Assembly (NCBI RefSeq): GCF_037893015.1 | Contig: NC_133665.1 | Coordinates: 102,143,937 to 102,207,936 of the forward strand | Direction of reading: 5' to 3' | Length of the DNA: 64,000 nucleotides | Origin: Macrotis lagotis | Taxonomy: Eukaryota > Chordata > Mammalia > Peramelemorphia > Peramelidae | Shown: positions 1 to 13,500 of the stretch, piece after piece | How the letters are laid out: every line of letters begins with the position of its first letter | Position numbering within the stretch: position 1 is the stretch's first letter | Notes under the pieces: generated by a model | Told to the model about the DNA's origin: nothing | Seen by the model: only the letters and a program-made list of their open reading frames with translations | The model's database searches: none | Program-made: the position numbers and the translations under genes

Positions 1-494
1 GGAAGAATCTGAAATAAGAAGTAAGTGCAGCAGGTGCTGGGAATGGGGGCTGGAGGAGGATGGGTGGGTGCATTCCTACCAGAAAAGGCAGGTGGGGAGC
101 TGAGGCTATGAGCAATTGAGCTCACCTTGAAAGCTCAGAAATAGAGCTAAAAATGGAAGGTTTTTTTTTCTTTTGCCCTTGACAGCCTCAGGAGACAGGG
201 ACTGGTGAACATTAGAAGATCCCAGCAATCTTTTTAATCCAGCTCAACAAACATTAAGCATCTCCTATGCTGGGAATACAAAGCTTCTCAGGGAGCTCTC
301 AGGCTGGGTGAGGGTACAAGATGCTGCAAAAATGATAAGGTTATGCCAGATCAGCTCTAAGATCCTTCTTAGCAATGAAGCCTATCCGGATGCAGAAGAC
401 AGATGCAAGAAAATTGACCTGAGAAGTTTGTGAGAGAGGTGACATTCAGCTGGGTTGGAGTTGGAGAGAGATGACTTCAAGAAATGTAGCGGGG

Positions 495-620
495 GCAGAT
501 AAGAGATTTGGTGTGTTCAAAGAGAGACTACAGAAAGGAGGAGGACAGTGTGCAAATAGGACTATCAAGAGAGACAGCCAGCAAGGTAGACTGGAGTCAG
601 ATGGTAGAGGGTAGCAGATA
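495..620 (+). repeat. Direct repeat, copy 1
   Basis: Runs from gcagataagagatttggtg to agcagatac and is repeated at 2249-2375 with only scattered mismatches. The two copies lie either side of GUK1 coding exon 1. Confidence 0.85.
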
Positions 621-1131
621 CAAGTTTTAATTTCTTAAAAAGTCATTTATCAGGGAGGAATTTGTAAGGACAATGAATATGAGGAAGGAAGGAAGGGAAT
701 ATAATGTTAAAAAAGAAAGAGACTAAGGCTGGGAAGTGTGTGTGAGAGAGAGAGAATGAGTGTGAGTGAGTGTGTGTTAAGGAGAAGCAATTTCTCTTAG
801 CCCTTTTCTTCTTACCCTTACTTACACTTAATTCATTCTCCCTTGTATCATAATTTTTGTGCATATTCCCCCCCCCACTAGAATTTAAGTTCTTCAGTCA
901 TCATTTATTTGTCTCGGGGAAGGAGCTTAGGCCCTTCTTCAGAGTAGGCACTTAAATATTCATTTAATTGAATATGTTGGATTTAATTGGTGCAGTTGGG
1001 ATCAGTGTCATTTTCCTGCCAACTAAGTCCTGGAGGAAATCTTCTGGCCTTGGGGATTGGGAAAAGTGAGATGAGGGGAAGCTATCTAATAGAAGTCTTA
1101 AGCAAAGGGTCACACTTCCAAGTTAAAACTT

Positions 1132-1444
1132 TGCTCTCCTCTCATCCCTCATTCTCCTGTCTCTTCTCCCCCTCACCTTCTTGTCTTCTTTCCCCCTCAT
1201 TTTTTCTTTCTTCTCTCTTCCCCTTTTTTCCTCTCCTCTCCTCTTTCCCTTGTAACTCATTTACTACTTTTTCCCCTTCTCTCTTTATCATCCTCTCTTC
1301 TCTTACTCCTCTGCCTTTTCTCTCTCTTCTTATCCTCTCTTCTTTCTCTGTTCCTTTTTCTTCTCTCCCTTCTTTTCTCTTCCCTCCTTATCCTTTCTCT
1401 CTTCCTCATGTCTCCCTTCTTTGCGCCCCCCCCCCCCCCCCCCC
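1132..1444 (+). repeat. Pyrimidine-rich tract ending in C19, abutting the exon 1 acceptor
   Basis: About 310 nt almost purely C/T on the + strand, ending in 19 consecutive C at 1426-1444 immediately before the AG used by GUK1 coding exon 1. It functions at least as the polypyrimidine tract; the great length is a simple-repeat expansion. Confidence 0.9.
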
Positions 1445-1448
1445 AGGG

Positions 1449-1560
1449 ATGACGGGACCAAGGCCAGTTGTTCTCAGTGGACCATCAGGTGCTGGGAAAA
1501 GCACCTTGTTGAAAAAACTTTTTCAAGAATATGGCAACATTTTTGGCTTCAGCGTCTCCC
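1449..1560 (+). CDS. GUK1: GUK1 coding exon 1
   Basis: Encodes residues 1-37, [20 protein letters not shown] onward to FGFSVS, plus the first base of codon 38 (His). It contains the ATP phosphate-binding P-loop and Ser37 of the GMP site. The exon begins at 1447 after a CAG acceptor, so only GG precedes the ATG and the -3 Kozak base comes from an upstream exon that I could not locate. The donor is gtgagt at 1561. The acceptor follows a roughly 300-nt pyrimidine-rich tract that ends in 19 consecutive C. An open frame reads into the exon from 987, but the part before 1447 is low-complexity intron. Confidence 0.97.
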
Positions 1561-4500
1561 GTGAGTATTTATGGTTGATTTGGGATGGGAGATGAATTAG
1601 GGAGTAGAGCCAAGGGCTGTCCAGCAGAAAGGGCACCGCTCATCTTCCTCCACTGACTTTGTCACAGAGGTAAGACCAGTTGCCCCCTGGGTAAGGTGGG
1701 TCTCTGGGGCAAATGAGAGGCAATATATCCTGATGCCTCTCAAATCCCATTCCTGCCCCCAGGCCACTGTATAAAGAAATTTTGAGAACAAAGCCAGAGG
1801 GATAAGCTTTGCCTATGCAGAGAGAGAGCAAGTTTACTGTGGTAACCTCTTCCTCCCCCAAGGAGGCCTCCTCCTCCACAGCCCTGCTGACTGGTAGAGC
1901 TGTCCCTGGGGTCTGGAAACCTCCATCAGAAGGACACCATCCATCTGCACCCCCTGTCTCCCAGCTGGTATGGCTCGTTTGGGTCTGACTTGAATATCAT
2001 GTGGGCTCAGACCCCACCATTGCAGGGCACCCCACAGAGGTAGGTGTCATGAGTTGCTGGGGTTAGAAAGCCTTGATGGCCTGGCATCCACGCCCACTGC
2101 CACCCATCCTGCCTGCCTTATGCTTGTCCGGCATCACAGGGGCTTCCAGAACCAGGACTCAGATCTCAACCTCAGGCTCTGTTCTTTTTGCACTGACCTC
2201 GTTAGAGCAGCAAAGTGGTGCAGTGGCTAGAGCAGTGCAGTGGCTGATGCAGATAAGAGATTTGGTGTGTTCAAAGAGATACTACAGAAGGGAGGAGGAC
2301 AGTGTACAAATGGGACTATTGAGAGAGACAGCCAGCAAGGTAGACTGGAGCCAGATGGTAGAAAGTGGCAGATACACCAGCTATAGGACCTCGGTCCAGC
2401 AAGCCTCTTAAGCTTTGTTGGCCTTCTAAAATGGGGATAACAACAGCATCCCCCTCCCAGGGCTATTGAGAGGATCCAAGGAAATCATATTGGTAAAGCA
2501 TTTTTCAGACCTTTAAAGCCATATATAATGCTAGCAAACATTGTTATTCTTAGTCATTTGTCCCATGAGTCAAAGTGGCCCTGACTTGGCTGACTAAACC
2601 TCAGAGAACCCAAGGTCACCTCCACATCAGGAGCAATCAGAGGATGTTAGTGGAAGCATTACTTAAGATTTTCTAAATGTTGTTCATTGGTGAAGGGTAC
2701 ACATAACTATCAGCTGAACAGAAGACTCACTTAGCCTGAGCACTTCATCTCTACTCACAATGGATGACCAAGATTAAGGCAGAGGTTGTGAGAAGGTTTA
2801 GGAGCTGTGCTCACAGAGAGGTACTCCAAGATGATAAGGGACTTTGGCCATTTTTGATGCTCAGATGTCTTTGGAAGCCTTAGGGAAGTGGGCTTCTTTA
2901 TTGCTATGGCTTCTTGCTCCTGCTCTCACTAGAATCCAAGCTGTGCCAGAGCTTAGATGGAGCAAAGAAATCAGCCTCAGGACACCTAAGCTTGGTCGAA
3001 GCATCTCAGTGCTGGCTTCCCCCAGCATACCTAACCCTAGCATAGAGAATTCCATGGAATATTGAAGTTGAGATGGTTCTTAGAGCATAGAGATGTGGAG
3101 ACTTTTAGCACATCAAATGTTAAGAACTGGGGGAGGAACTTTAAACTAGAATGCAGAGACCAGCATGAGACTTTCGTTGTTGTTTTTGCAAGGCAGTGGG
3201 GTTAAGTGACTTGCCCAGGGTCACACAGCTAGGTCATTATTAAATGGCTGAGATCACATTTGAATTCAGTTCCTCCTGACTCTGGGGCCAGTGCTCTATC
3301 CACTATGCCACCAAGCTGCCCCAAGCACAAGACTTTTGAGACAGTGTGTATAATATTAAAATTAAAATTGCTTAAATCATAGAGTTAGAAAGCTAAGAAG
3401 GACCTTAGAAATGACCTTATCTAATTCCTTTGTTTTCCACTTGAGAAAACTGAACACTAAGTGTTGCTATTCCAGGTCACGTGACTAGTTAGTATGAACT
3501 AGAATTTGAACCCAGGTCTCCTGATTCCTGTAGTACTCATTCTAATATACCATGTCATATATAATGGTTCTTTCATTCCCATGACCTAATGAGGACAGAA
3601 TGTTCTCTCAGAACTGGTGTCCCCTTGATGACTTGTTATGTTAGAGGTTAGGCCTCCAGGGGATCTTAAGTCTTGAGTCTCCACAGTGAGTCACCAATCT
3701 ACTTTGTTACAGATACCACAAGGAACCCAAGACCTGGAGAAGAAAATGGCAAAGGTCAGTGTACCTCATTTTCTGCTAGTAGAAAAAGGCTCCATTACCC
3801 ACAGTGGGTCCTTTCCCCAGCCCTGCCAGTGGAGGGAACGCCAATGGAGGACCTGCGACTGAGAGCTTAGGGGACTCAGTCTTGGGATGGGATCTCAGGC
3901 TTCCTTTCTTCTTGGTCTTTGCCTCCATTTTCCTCTTTCCTCTCTACCAATGCCTATCTTGTCCTTTCAATCCAGTTCATTATTTATCTTTACTATCCAT
4001 GGGTCCTTGTGATTCAGAAAGAACAGAGATAAAGTTTCACTTTCAGTCCTATTGAATAATAACACCAGCTAGACTAGCCTCCATGGGGTAGATGTTACTC
4101 TTACAGCATAAATGACAGCAGCTTCCTAGATGAAAGATACAGGAATACACATAGAAGCTGGTTTCGTTGCTCCTTCACTGCTGTCCCCATGCTCATCTAA
4201 CCTAGAGAAATGAAGTCAAACATGTGCCTGTCCTCAGAAGGGTGCTCTCTCCAGACAGAGGTCCATGAATGTGAGGAGGGGGGTGATCTCCACAGTGGCA
4301 AGAGCTGAGTCTTGAACCCAGGTCTTCTTGACTTAATCCAGGAATCTGCCTTAATTTATCAATCAACACAGCATATGCTAGGTTCAAGAAGAAGACTAGC
4401 TTAGCAGGGGAAGCGATTTCATGTAAGGGATTAGTGGGGAATCAGGATAATGAGTGACAGGCTTTTCCTGGAACCTGGGGACTCTCTGCCAACAACAGTC

Positions 4501-7500
4501 CATCTCATATCCCCAAAAGATTTTTAGATCAGGGTGATCCATAAATATTAGTTAATTGTAAAATAGATGATGTCAGAGAAGGAAATGTGAAAGAGTTCTA
4601 GAGTCCAGACTGGTGCTGGCCCTGCTCTTAGCCTGCTGGTGTGTAAAAGATGATTGGGTTAGGAGGAGGAGGGGAGCAGAACAAGCTATCTTGGATGGAG
4701 AGTCCAAGTATGACTTGACTGCAGTCAATAGACTTTTCCATTTTGTCTGTATTTATTCCAGATTATCACTTTGTGACCAGGGAAGAGATGCAAAGAGATA
4801 TTGATGCTGGAGAATTCATTGAGCATGCTGAATTCTCAGGAAACATGTATGGGACGAGGTATGTGGTAACTTAATCACTTTCCCAGGCCTTCCTGTGGGC
4901 ATGGAGGCTAGGTTGTTTAGGAATGCCAGTCTGACTCCAAACCAATGCTCTTTACTTCAGAATTTGGCTGAATGTTAATCCATTTTGTACACAACCTCCC
5001 TGACTTGGTGGGTACATAACCTCCCTGACTTGGTGGGTCTGTCCTGTGGCCCTTGGGGATGGTGTTACAGTGCAATCTGATCTGCTCTGGTCAATAGACA
5101 AAAATGCTATTCCACTCACCTGCCTTGTCTATAGAGTCCGGAATATTCATTCAGTTGGAACAAGAAAATCAACCAAAACTATGTCATCTCAAGGGCGTCT
5201 TGAGGCATCTAACTCAAGGGCTGTCCTTTGGAAGAAAGATTAGATTGATTTTGCTTGCTGTTGTCTATAGGTGATATTGATCTCCCATTTTCTTCCATGT
5301 CCTTGTTCTAGCTGTCACTTGTGCCTCTTAACAACTCTGAGGCTTTCTGAAACCCTCCTTTCCTATAGATGGTGATGTGAGGTTTACTATGATTCTCCCC
5401 TCTCCCCAGAGCTATGTCCAAGCTGTATCCCCTGATAGAAGGGAAGCTCCTTGAGGGCAGGGGCCTTTATAACCACAAGTACTTGGGACATACTGGAAGA
5501 GGTGCTTAGTGAGAGCTCATTGGTTGATTCTGCTTAACCTCGAAGGGGAAAAATTAGGAAGAGTGTGGGGAAATTGCAGTAGATTTTAGTTTAGTATAAG
5601 AAAAAACTTGCTAACTGCTGGAGCCCCCCAAAAGTGAAATGTTTCAGTAATGTGATGAGTTCCCCATCACTTTACTTCCACTAGCATAGAGATATTGGAA
5701 AATTTTGGAGCATCTGAAAATCCCTGCCCTTTCACCTTTACCCCCTCCAATTGTTCCCTTGTCAGCTCTGCATAAAACAGTGGGCAGACAGGGTGATAGT
5801 GAGCAGAGTGGTGGTGATGGAGGCACCTCAGAGAAACTCCTGAGCCGTGGCATTTAACAAAGATCCTCTACCCCTGGTGGGCTGGGGGAACCCAAGAGGA
5901 AGCGTGTTCCTGTGGCTGGGAGTGGTGCATCTGTAGTCCCTACTGTTGGAAAGGCTGAGGTTGGTGGAGCATTTGAGCTTGGTAGCACTGAGCTGCAGAG
6001 CTACAAGGAGACCTGTGTGTCTGAGAGAGGGCTGGGAATTTGAGAGGATAGAGAGGGAGAAAGGAAGGAAGGAAGAGTTGGAGAGAAAGAAAGAAGGAGG
6101 AAGAGAGGAAGGGTTAGGGGCAGCTAGGTGGTGCAGTGGATGAAGCACCGGCCCTGGAGTCAGGAGTACCTGGGTTCAAATCTGGTCTCAGACACTTAAT
6201 AAATACTTAGCTGTGTGGCCTTGAGCAACCCACTTAACCCCATTTGCCTTGCAAAAACCTAAAAAAAATAAAAAATAAAAAAGAGAGGAAGGGTTAGAGG
6301 AAAGGGTTGGGAAAAGAGGGAAGGAGGGGGAGAGAAAGAAAGCAGAGGGAGAGAAAGAGAGGGAAGGAGGAAGGAGGGAGAGATACCTTTGTCTTTTAGA
6401 TGTAATCAAGTGTCCTGTCACTTGAGGTCTCTAATCAGAGCCCAGATGACCACTTAGGGGATATGGTGGGGAGTTTTTATGCTTGGACACATATTGAAGT
6501 CTTAAGAGCCATGCAACATGCCCACTGAAAAAGCCAGTGTTGTCCTAGGTCATATTAAGAGAAGTGCAGTATCTTGAAGGAGGGAGGGGACTGTTCTCCT
6601 AGCTCAGGGGCAGAAGATGGAGGGATGGGATGTATTTAGTTTTGATGAAAAGGAAATCTTCCCAACCAGTCAAGCTCTCAAGAGGGGAGAAGGGTTGCCT
6701 CCAAAGGGGCTGGCTTCCCTGTCACTGGAGACCTCCAGGGAGATGAACCTCCCTGTGAGGGATATGTTGTAGGAGAGAGATTAATCGCAACATCTCCGAG
6801 ATCTGCTTTACAAAGCACTTCTCCCACAGTTGTGGGAGACAATCAGCACAAGTCTTATTATCCCCACTTCATAGGTGAGAGAACAAATTCAGAAAGAAAT
6901 AGTCAGGGAAAGGAAGAAGTCCAGACTGACCCTGCTCTCAGAACTCACATTCTTTTTTAAGTAACAAAGATTTATTTTCTCATCCTAGCACCTCCTCCCC
7001 CCCAATTTTTTTTTTTTGCAAACATACTGAATAAATATATGTACACATATCCCACAGTGGCCATGTCCCTAAGGCAGTCACCTCTCTGTTGGGTATTTAG
7101 AAGCACCTTTACCATCAGGGTTGTTTGTTTTTTCTAAGTCTTTCAAATCTGATTAACTTTACAGTGTTGTTGTTTTTAGACAAATTTATCTTCCTGGATC
7201 TGCTCACAAGAGCTCCCCTTATGTTTGGAGAACCAGCACCTAGCATAGCTCAGCCTGCAGGGGCAGCTGGAAGGGGCTGGGAGTCCTTGGAGTACATTGT
7301 TGGAAGGTGAACTGGGGGGGGGGGGGGTTCCACCTGTGGCCATTGAGAGAAGGGAGGGAAATGACTTACCGATGGTCACATGGCCAGTAATGGAACCAGG
7401 GGCCCCAAATGCAAGACCAGGGTTTTCCCTTCGACATGGCACCTGCCTCCAGGTAGGGAACTGCCCTGTAACCTAATCATCCTTTAAGTAAGGCTGTATC

Positions 7501-10500
7501 ACCTGTGCCTTTACCTTCTTTTAGTTCAGCAAAATGTATTAAGCTGTATACAGTCCTGTGTATAGTTTGGGGGGAGGTACCAGGTTTAGTTATTTTTTAT
7601 TACATTTTATTTTTTTCAGTCAGCAAAAACCAGCCTTCTGTCTTTCCCACTCATCCAAACTCCTCCCCCCATCCCCAGTTAAGAATGAATGAAACTGGGG
7701 TGGCTAGGTGGTGCAGTGGATAAAGCACCGGCTGTGGAGTCAGGAGTACCTGGGTTCAAATCCGGTCTCAGACACTTAATTACCTAGCTGTGTGGCCTTG
7801 GGCAAGGCACTTTAACCCCTTTTGCCTTGCAAAAACCTAAAAAAAAAAAAATGAATGAATGAATGAAACTGCAAAAAAATGAATAAATGAAAGAAAATGA
7901 ATGTACAGATGAAGGAAAAACAAAACCCTTGTTGCAAACATGCAAAACGAATCTCCACCTTGGCCATTTTAGGGAACTCAGTTTAGTTAAAACTCCTTCT
8001 TCATGCAGCTGAGTCTAGTGAAGACAGGATAACTTATAGTACAAAATGATACCCTAAGTATATCTTTAAGCATACAAAAGGTGCTGTGACATTTGAGAAG
8101 AGAGAGGGAATTGACTTGATGACCCAGAGAAGGCTTTGAGGAGGAGGGGCCTTTGAGTTCAGCTTCGGAGGCTAGGTCAGAAAATAACAGGCAATGCTGG
8201 AGAGCAGGGCTGGGGGAGGGGAAGACTGTAGCAGGAACAAGGAAATGGCCTAAACCCAGGCAGGGAGGAATGAGAATACAGGCTGTATGCAGACTTGTCT
8301 GGAGTTGTCCAGTCTGGCTTAAGAGAAGGCAGGGTGGTGCCATTGTATGGAATGTCTTCAGCACCAGGTCGAGGAGTTTGCATTGGCGGAGAGACTGCCT
8401 GCCACTGAGGATATGGAAGCAGGGAACCAATGTGCTCAGCTCTCTGCTGAGGAAGATGAGCCCGTTAGTATCTGAGAGATGATTGGAGAGAGGAGAGACA
8501 GAAAGACCTGAATACTTGGAGAATATTTTAATGAGAAAAGCAGTTGCAAATATGCTTCCAACTGGTGACAGTATAGACTCTTCCTAGAAAGTTTCCCAAG
8601 GACCTGGAAGAAGTCAGAGAGATCAAGATGTCTGGGTTCTAGTCTCAATTTCCCTTCACTTGTAAAATGCAAGAGTTGCCTTAGATGACCCCTAAGGTCC
8701 TTCCTAGCTATGACATTCTATGTTCTAAATAAGTTGAACATAAGGCAAGAAATGAGCAAACCTAGAAAACTTTTTTGTCACTTGAGGTAGTAGCACAAGT
8801 TTTATCATCCCCATTTCAATAAAAATGGGAAAACAGAATCAGATACAGGAAGTGACTGGTCATGGTCATACACTTGTTAAATTGAATCAAATTTTTTGAT
8901 ATTAACCTTATGAATAAAATTAGAAATATATCATCTGGACTTTAACTTACTTCCTCTTGAGTGTTAAGTTGAAAGTTCTGGTAAGGGGCAGCTAGGTGGT
9001 GCAGTGGATAAAGCACCGGCCCCAGAGTCAGGAGTACCTGGGTTCAAATCCGATCTCAGACACTTAATTACCTAGCTGTGTGGCCTTGGGCAGGCCACTT
9101 AACCCCATTTGCCTTGCAAAAACTAAAAAAAAAGAAAGGGCTTAATGAGTAACCACTTCCATCCCTCAGCCTGGGAATAATTATCATAATGAGTACCCAT
9201 CAGGCTGGTCTGGGCTTGCTTCAGTACCCACTGTTGTCCTGGAGTTGGTCCTGCCTCTTGTCCTAGGAGGAAATAGAGGAAAACTTGCCTATCCCCTGAG
9301 TAGTGGCTCTTGGGAGCACCTGCAAATTCCCTCACCCCCTTGTCAGCTTTACCCAAAATAATGATCAGGATGTTTAAACTAACTCTCAGAGGAATGCCAT
9401 CTAACAAGGGCCCAATGAGCTGTGGACCTGAAGAAGGTCTACCCTGGGATACCTGCCTCTTGTGACTGGAATTGATTTGCAACAAATGTGCAGCACAGCC
9501 TTCAAAGAGGATAGATCCTACGATTTAGAGCTTGAAAGCAGGGAGGGATTGTTGAGTTCAACCTTATTGTTTTGTAAAGGAGGAGGAAACTGAACCTCAG
9601 CGAGGTTGCCTCTTGTCCCAGATATTCCGGTAGTAAGGTTTTCCCACAATCAGATAGGATCCTGGGGTTGGTGAGAAGGCCTTCAGAGGCCTGAAAAAGT
9701 AGTATGCACTACCACAATCCCAGCCTTTGAATGAAGGTCTCTAATGGTGGGGAGTCCTTCGCTTTCTGAAGCATCCCTTCTGGACATGATGAAGAAATTT
9801 TCCCCATATATCAACTTTCAGTGTTCCTTTCCATGATTTCCTGATTCCTGGGATGGTTGGAGCCTTGTGACTCCAGGAGAGTGACCTGAGTCCCATTATA
9901 TTGCTGCTAAAACAAAACACTCCTGTCCCTTCTAGGAGTGTTCTTTTGTAATTCTCTGAAATCCCAGCATTTGGTGGAAAAAGACAGTGAATGAATGAAA
10001 AACCATTTATTTCACATTTGCTATGGACTGCACAATGTCCTAAACAAGCAATGGAAAAACAAAACCAAAAAGGAAACTAATCAAATAAGAAGTTTGAATT
10101 ATAACAAGAGGAGACACTTAATGTAAAACTCTTATATAATAAAATGGTGGCCAGGGAAAGGAGTTTTGGTCTGGAGAGCCACAGGAGTACTGAGCTGATC
10201 AGTATTCATTCGAATGCTCTTTCCAAAAGCTCTGGTGCCATGGATTTGATTACTGTGCCCAGAGGAAGAGGTACAAAATGGTAGTGGGGGAAGGGGTTGA
10301 AGAAAGTGCTTTGTCAGGGGTGATGAGCTGACAGCAAGATGGCCTGGATGGAAGTAAGACTTGATAGGCCCTGGGGCAGCAAAGTGGCACAGTGGATAGA
10401 GCACTGGCCCTGGAGTCAAGAGGACCCGAGTTCAAATGTTACTGCAAACAATGATTACCTAGTTGTGTGACTTGGGGCAAGTCTCTTAAACCTACTGTCT

Positions 10501-13500
10501 TGCAAATCCCCCTCCCACCCCCACCCCCCAAGAAATACTTAATAGAACCTTCCTAGCAATCAGAGCTCTCCCCACATGGGCAGGCCTTCCTCAGGTGGTG
10601 AGCTCTTCTCTAGTGTTGTTCAAGGAGAGGCCACTGACCACAATATCCCTGATAAGTGGAGGAGAATGGGTTCAGCTGCATGCCGCCCTCCATCCTTCCT
10701 TCTCATTAGGAATGTTTTCATGCTGAATGAAGTGAGTCTCCGTTATCTGGGCTATGGGAACATATAAGAGACAGGATAAGATGCCAGTGGAAGGACAAGT
10801 TCAGAAGGGGACATGCAAACATTCATATTTTTTTGACTACCCCATTAAATTAATACATAGGTTTTTTTAATTATAAAGATTTTATTTATTTTGAGTTTTA
10901 CAATTTTTCCCCTAATCTTACTTCCCTCCCCCCACCCCCACAGAAGGCAGTATGCCAGTCCCTACATTGTTTCCATGGTATGCATTGATCCAAATTGAAT
11001 GTGATGAGAGAGAAATCATATCCTCAAGGAAGAAACAAAGTAAAAGAGAAAGCAAGATCAGACAATAAGATATCAGGTTCCCCCCCAAAAAAATTAAAGG
11101 TAATAGTCCTTGGTCTTTGTTCAAACACCAAGGTTCTTTCTCTGGATACAGATGGTGTTCTCCATTGCAGACAGCCCCAAATTGTCCCTCATTGTTGCAC
11201 TGGTGGAATGAGCAAGTCCATCAAGGTTGATCATCACCCCCATGTTGCTGTTAGGGTGTACAGGTCTGCTTATTGCACTCAGCATCAGTTCATGCAAACT
11301 CTTCCAGGCTTCCCTGAATTCCCCTCCCTCCTGGTTTCTAATAGAACAATAGTGTTCCATGGCATACATATACCACAGTTTGCAAAGCCATTCCCCAATT
11401 GAAGGACATTTACTTGATTTCCAATTCTTTGCCACCACAAACAGGGCTGCTATGAATATTTTTGTACAAGTGATTTTTTTTAACCCTTTTTCATCATCTA
11501 TCTCTTCTGGGTATAGACCCAGTAGTGGTATTGCTGGGTCAAAGGGTATGCACATTTTTGTTGCCCTTTGGGCATACATAGTTCCAGATTGCTCTCCAGA
11601 AAGGCTGGATGGGTTCACAGCTCCACCAGTAATGTATAAGTGTCCCAGACTTCCACAACCCTTCCAATAATGGTCATTGTCCTTTCTGGTCATATTGGCC
11701 AGTCTGAGAGATGTGAGAATACATGTTTTTAAAAAGCAAAACATAAATAACAGATGAGGGTTTTCTATACAACCTTTTTTGGCTCTTATTTGATTCAATA
11801 TTTATGTTTATTAGTGGCTCAGTTTGTGATAAATATGTATCATGGATTTTTTTGATGATTATTGGCAACACAATTAAGAAGTTCCCTAGGCTAGTGCTTC
11901 CTCTCTCTGTTTCCTTGTAAAAGTTTCTATTGAAATAGCCCAACTTTGGCAGAACTAAGGAGAAAGGAGATTCCCTCAACTAAGACAGGGAAACTTAGCA
12001 TGCCTCCAGAAGCCAGGTATACTGATGAAACAGAAAGAATTGAGCCACCCAGAACCAAGAGGTTGGGTGGATTGGTGACTATCCGAGGAAGAAGGCTGAG
12101 TGAAAGGGTGTTGTGGGGGATGATCTCAGAAGCCAAAAGATAGGAACATAAATTCTAGCATTCCCTGGCACTAGAACCTGAGCAAGTCCCTTAATCACTC
12201 AGACCCTCAGTTTCTTTCTCTGTAAAGTAGGGGATGATAATTTCACCCACTTGCTCCTAGGGTGGTCCCATTTTATAAAGAAAGTGCCTGGGGGCAGCTA
12301 GGTGGCACAGTGGATGGAGCACCAACCCTGGAGTTGGGAGGACTGGAGTTCAAATCTGACCTCAGACACATAATACTTATTTAGTTGTGTGACCTTGGGC
12401 AAGTCATTTAACTCCATTGCCTTTCCAAAAAAAGCCCCACAAGCAAAGAAAATGCCTGGTAGAGTACACCAGGTAAAGTCAGAATGTTGTGAAGGTTCTC
12501 AGGAAGGAGAAATCCCATCTGGTTGGGCAGCTCCTGGATGACTTTGTGGAGGAGGAGGAGAGGAGGTGGCAGCTTTTAAGCTGGAGAGAGGGGTGGGCAG
12601 AAATAGAGAGGACAAACTGTTGTATTCCTTGTAAGAATTAAAAGCTCTCACCCAGTCTCTTTGAAGAATGGCAAGTTGTTCACTGGGCTGGAGCCTTCAG
12701 AATATTCAGGGAAGGAAGGGGAAGATGAAGCGAGCTAGGTGGTGTAGGTCCAGCTAATGAAAGTCTCTGAATTGCAGCAGGGCTGGGGAGTTGGGAATTG
12801 GTTCAGTGGCCAGTTTTTGAGGAGAGCAATGTTATAAGAAGATTGGTCCAGCAGAGGGTACAGATTGAATCTAAGCTCATCTAAGAGATGAGCCAGCAGA
12901 CCTTTGGAAGTAGCTGTAGAATCTGAGCCATCTAACCTAACCAACACCTTCAAGGGATTCCCCACTTTAAGAATCATACCCAACAAATAGTCTCCAAAGA
13001 GGAAGAATCCATCATTTTTTTTTTTGCAAGGCAAATGGGGTTAAGTGGCTTGCCCAAGGCCACACAGCTAGGTAATCATTAAGTGTCTGAGACTGGATTT
13101 GAACCCAGGGGTACTCCTGACTCCAGGGCTGGTGCTTGATCCACTGTGCCACCTAGCCAACCCCATCATTTCTTAATACAGCCCCAACTTTAGGTGGTGG
13201 GAGCAATGGATGTGGAAAGGAAGGGACAGATTTGACATGGAGTGAGGAAGAAGAAGAAATAGACTTTGCTGATAAGATATAAGGAGATGACGAAGAAAGA
13301 GAGGAGTAATTCTCAAGGTTACTTGAGAAAATGGAGGCAGCTAGGTGGCTCAGCAGATAGAACACCAAACCTGAAGTCAGGAAGATGAGTTTAAATGTGG
13401 TCCTCAGACATTTTGATGTTAGTTGGCATGCTGGATTGTAGCATCCCCATTTTACAGATGATGGAACTGAGACCCAGAGAGGCTACAACTCATCTGAAGT

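Larger units (their letters stand above)
1..1446. other. Upstream or 5' intronic sequence of GUK1
   Basis: No exon recognised. It holds the first copy of a 126-bp direct repeat (495-620), an L2-like 3' remnant near 875-965, and a CT-rich tract (1132-1444). The 5' untranslated exon and promoter of GUK1 are probably outside the window or unrecognisable by eye. Confidence 0.5.

Noticed and set aside
987..1595. 202-codon open frame covering exon 1
   Set aside because: Only 1449-1560 is GUK1 coding. The upstream part is a Ser/Leu/Phe/Pro translation of the CT tract and the tail runs past the gtgagt donor.
5946..6143. 65-codon Arg/Glu-rich frame
   Set aside because: GA-rich simple sequence that is also the SINE target duplication.
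6118..6190. tRNA-like gene at SINE heads
   Set aside because: Box-like motifs derive from the tRNA ancestry of the SINE; no cloverleaf with an acceptor stem and anticodon was found in any copy.
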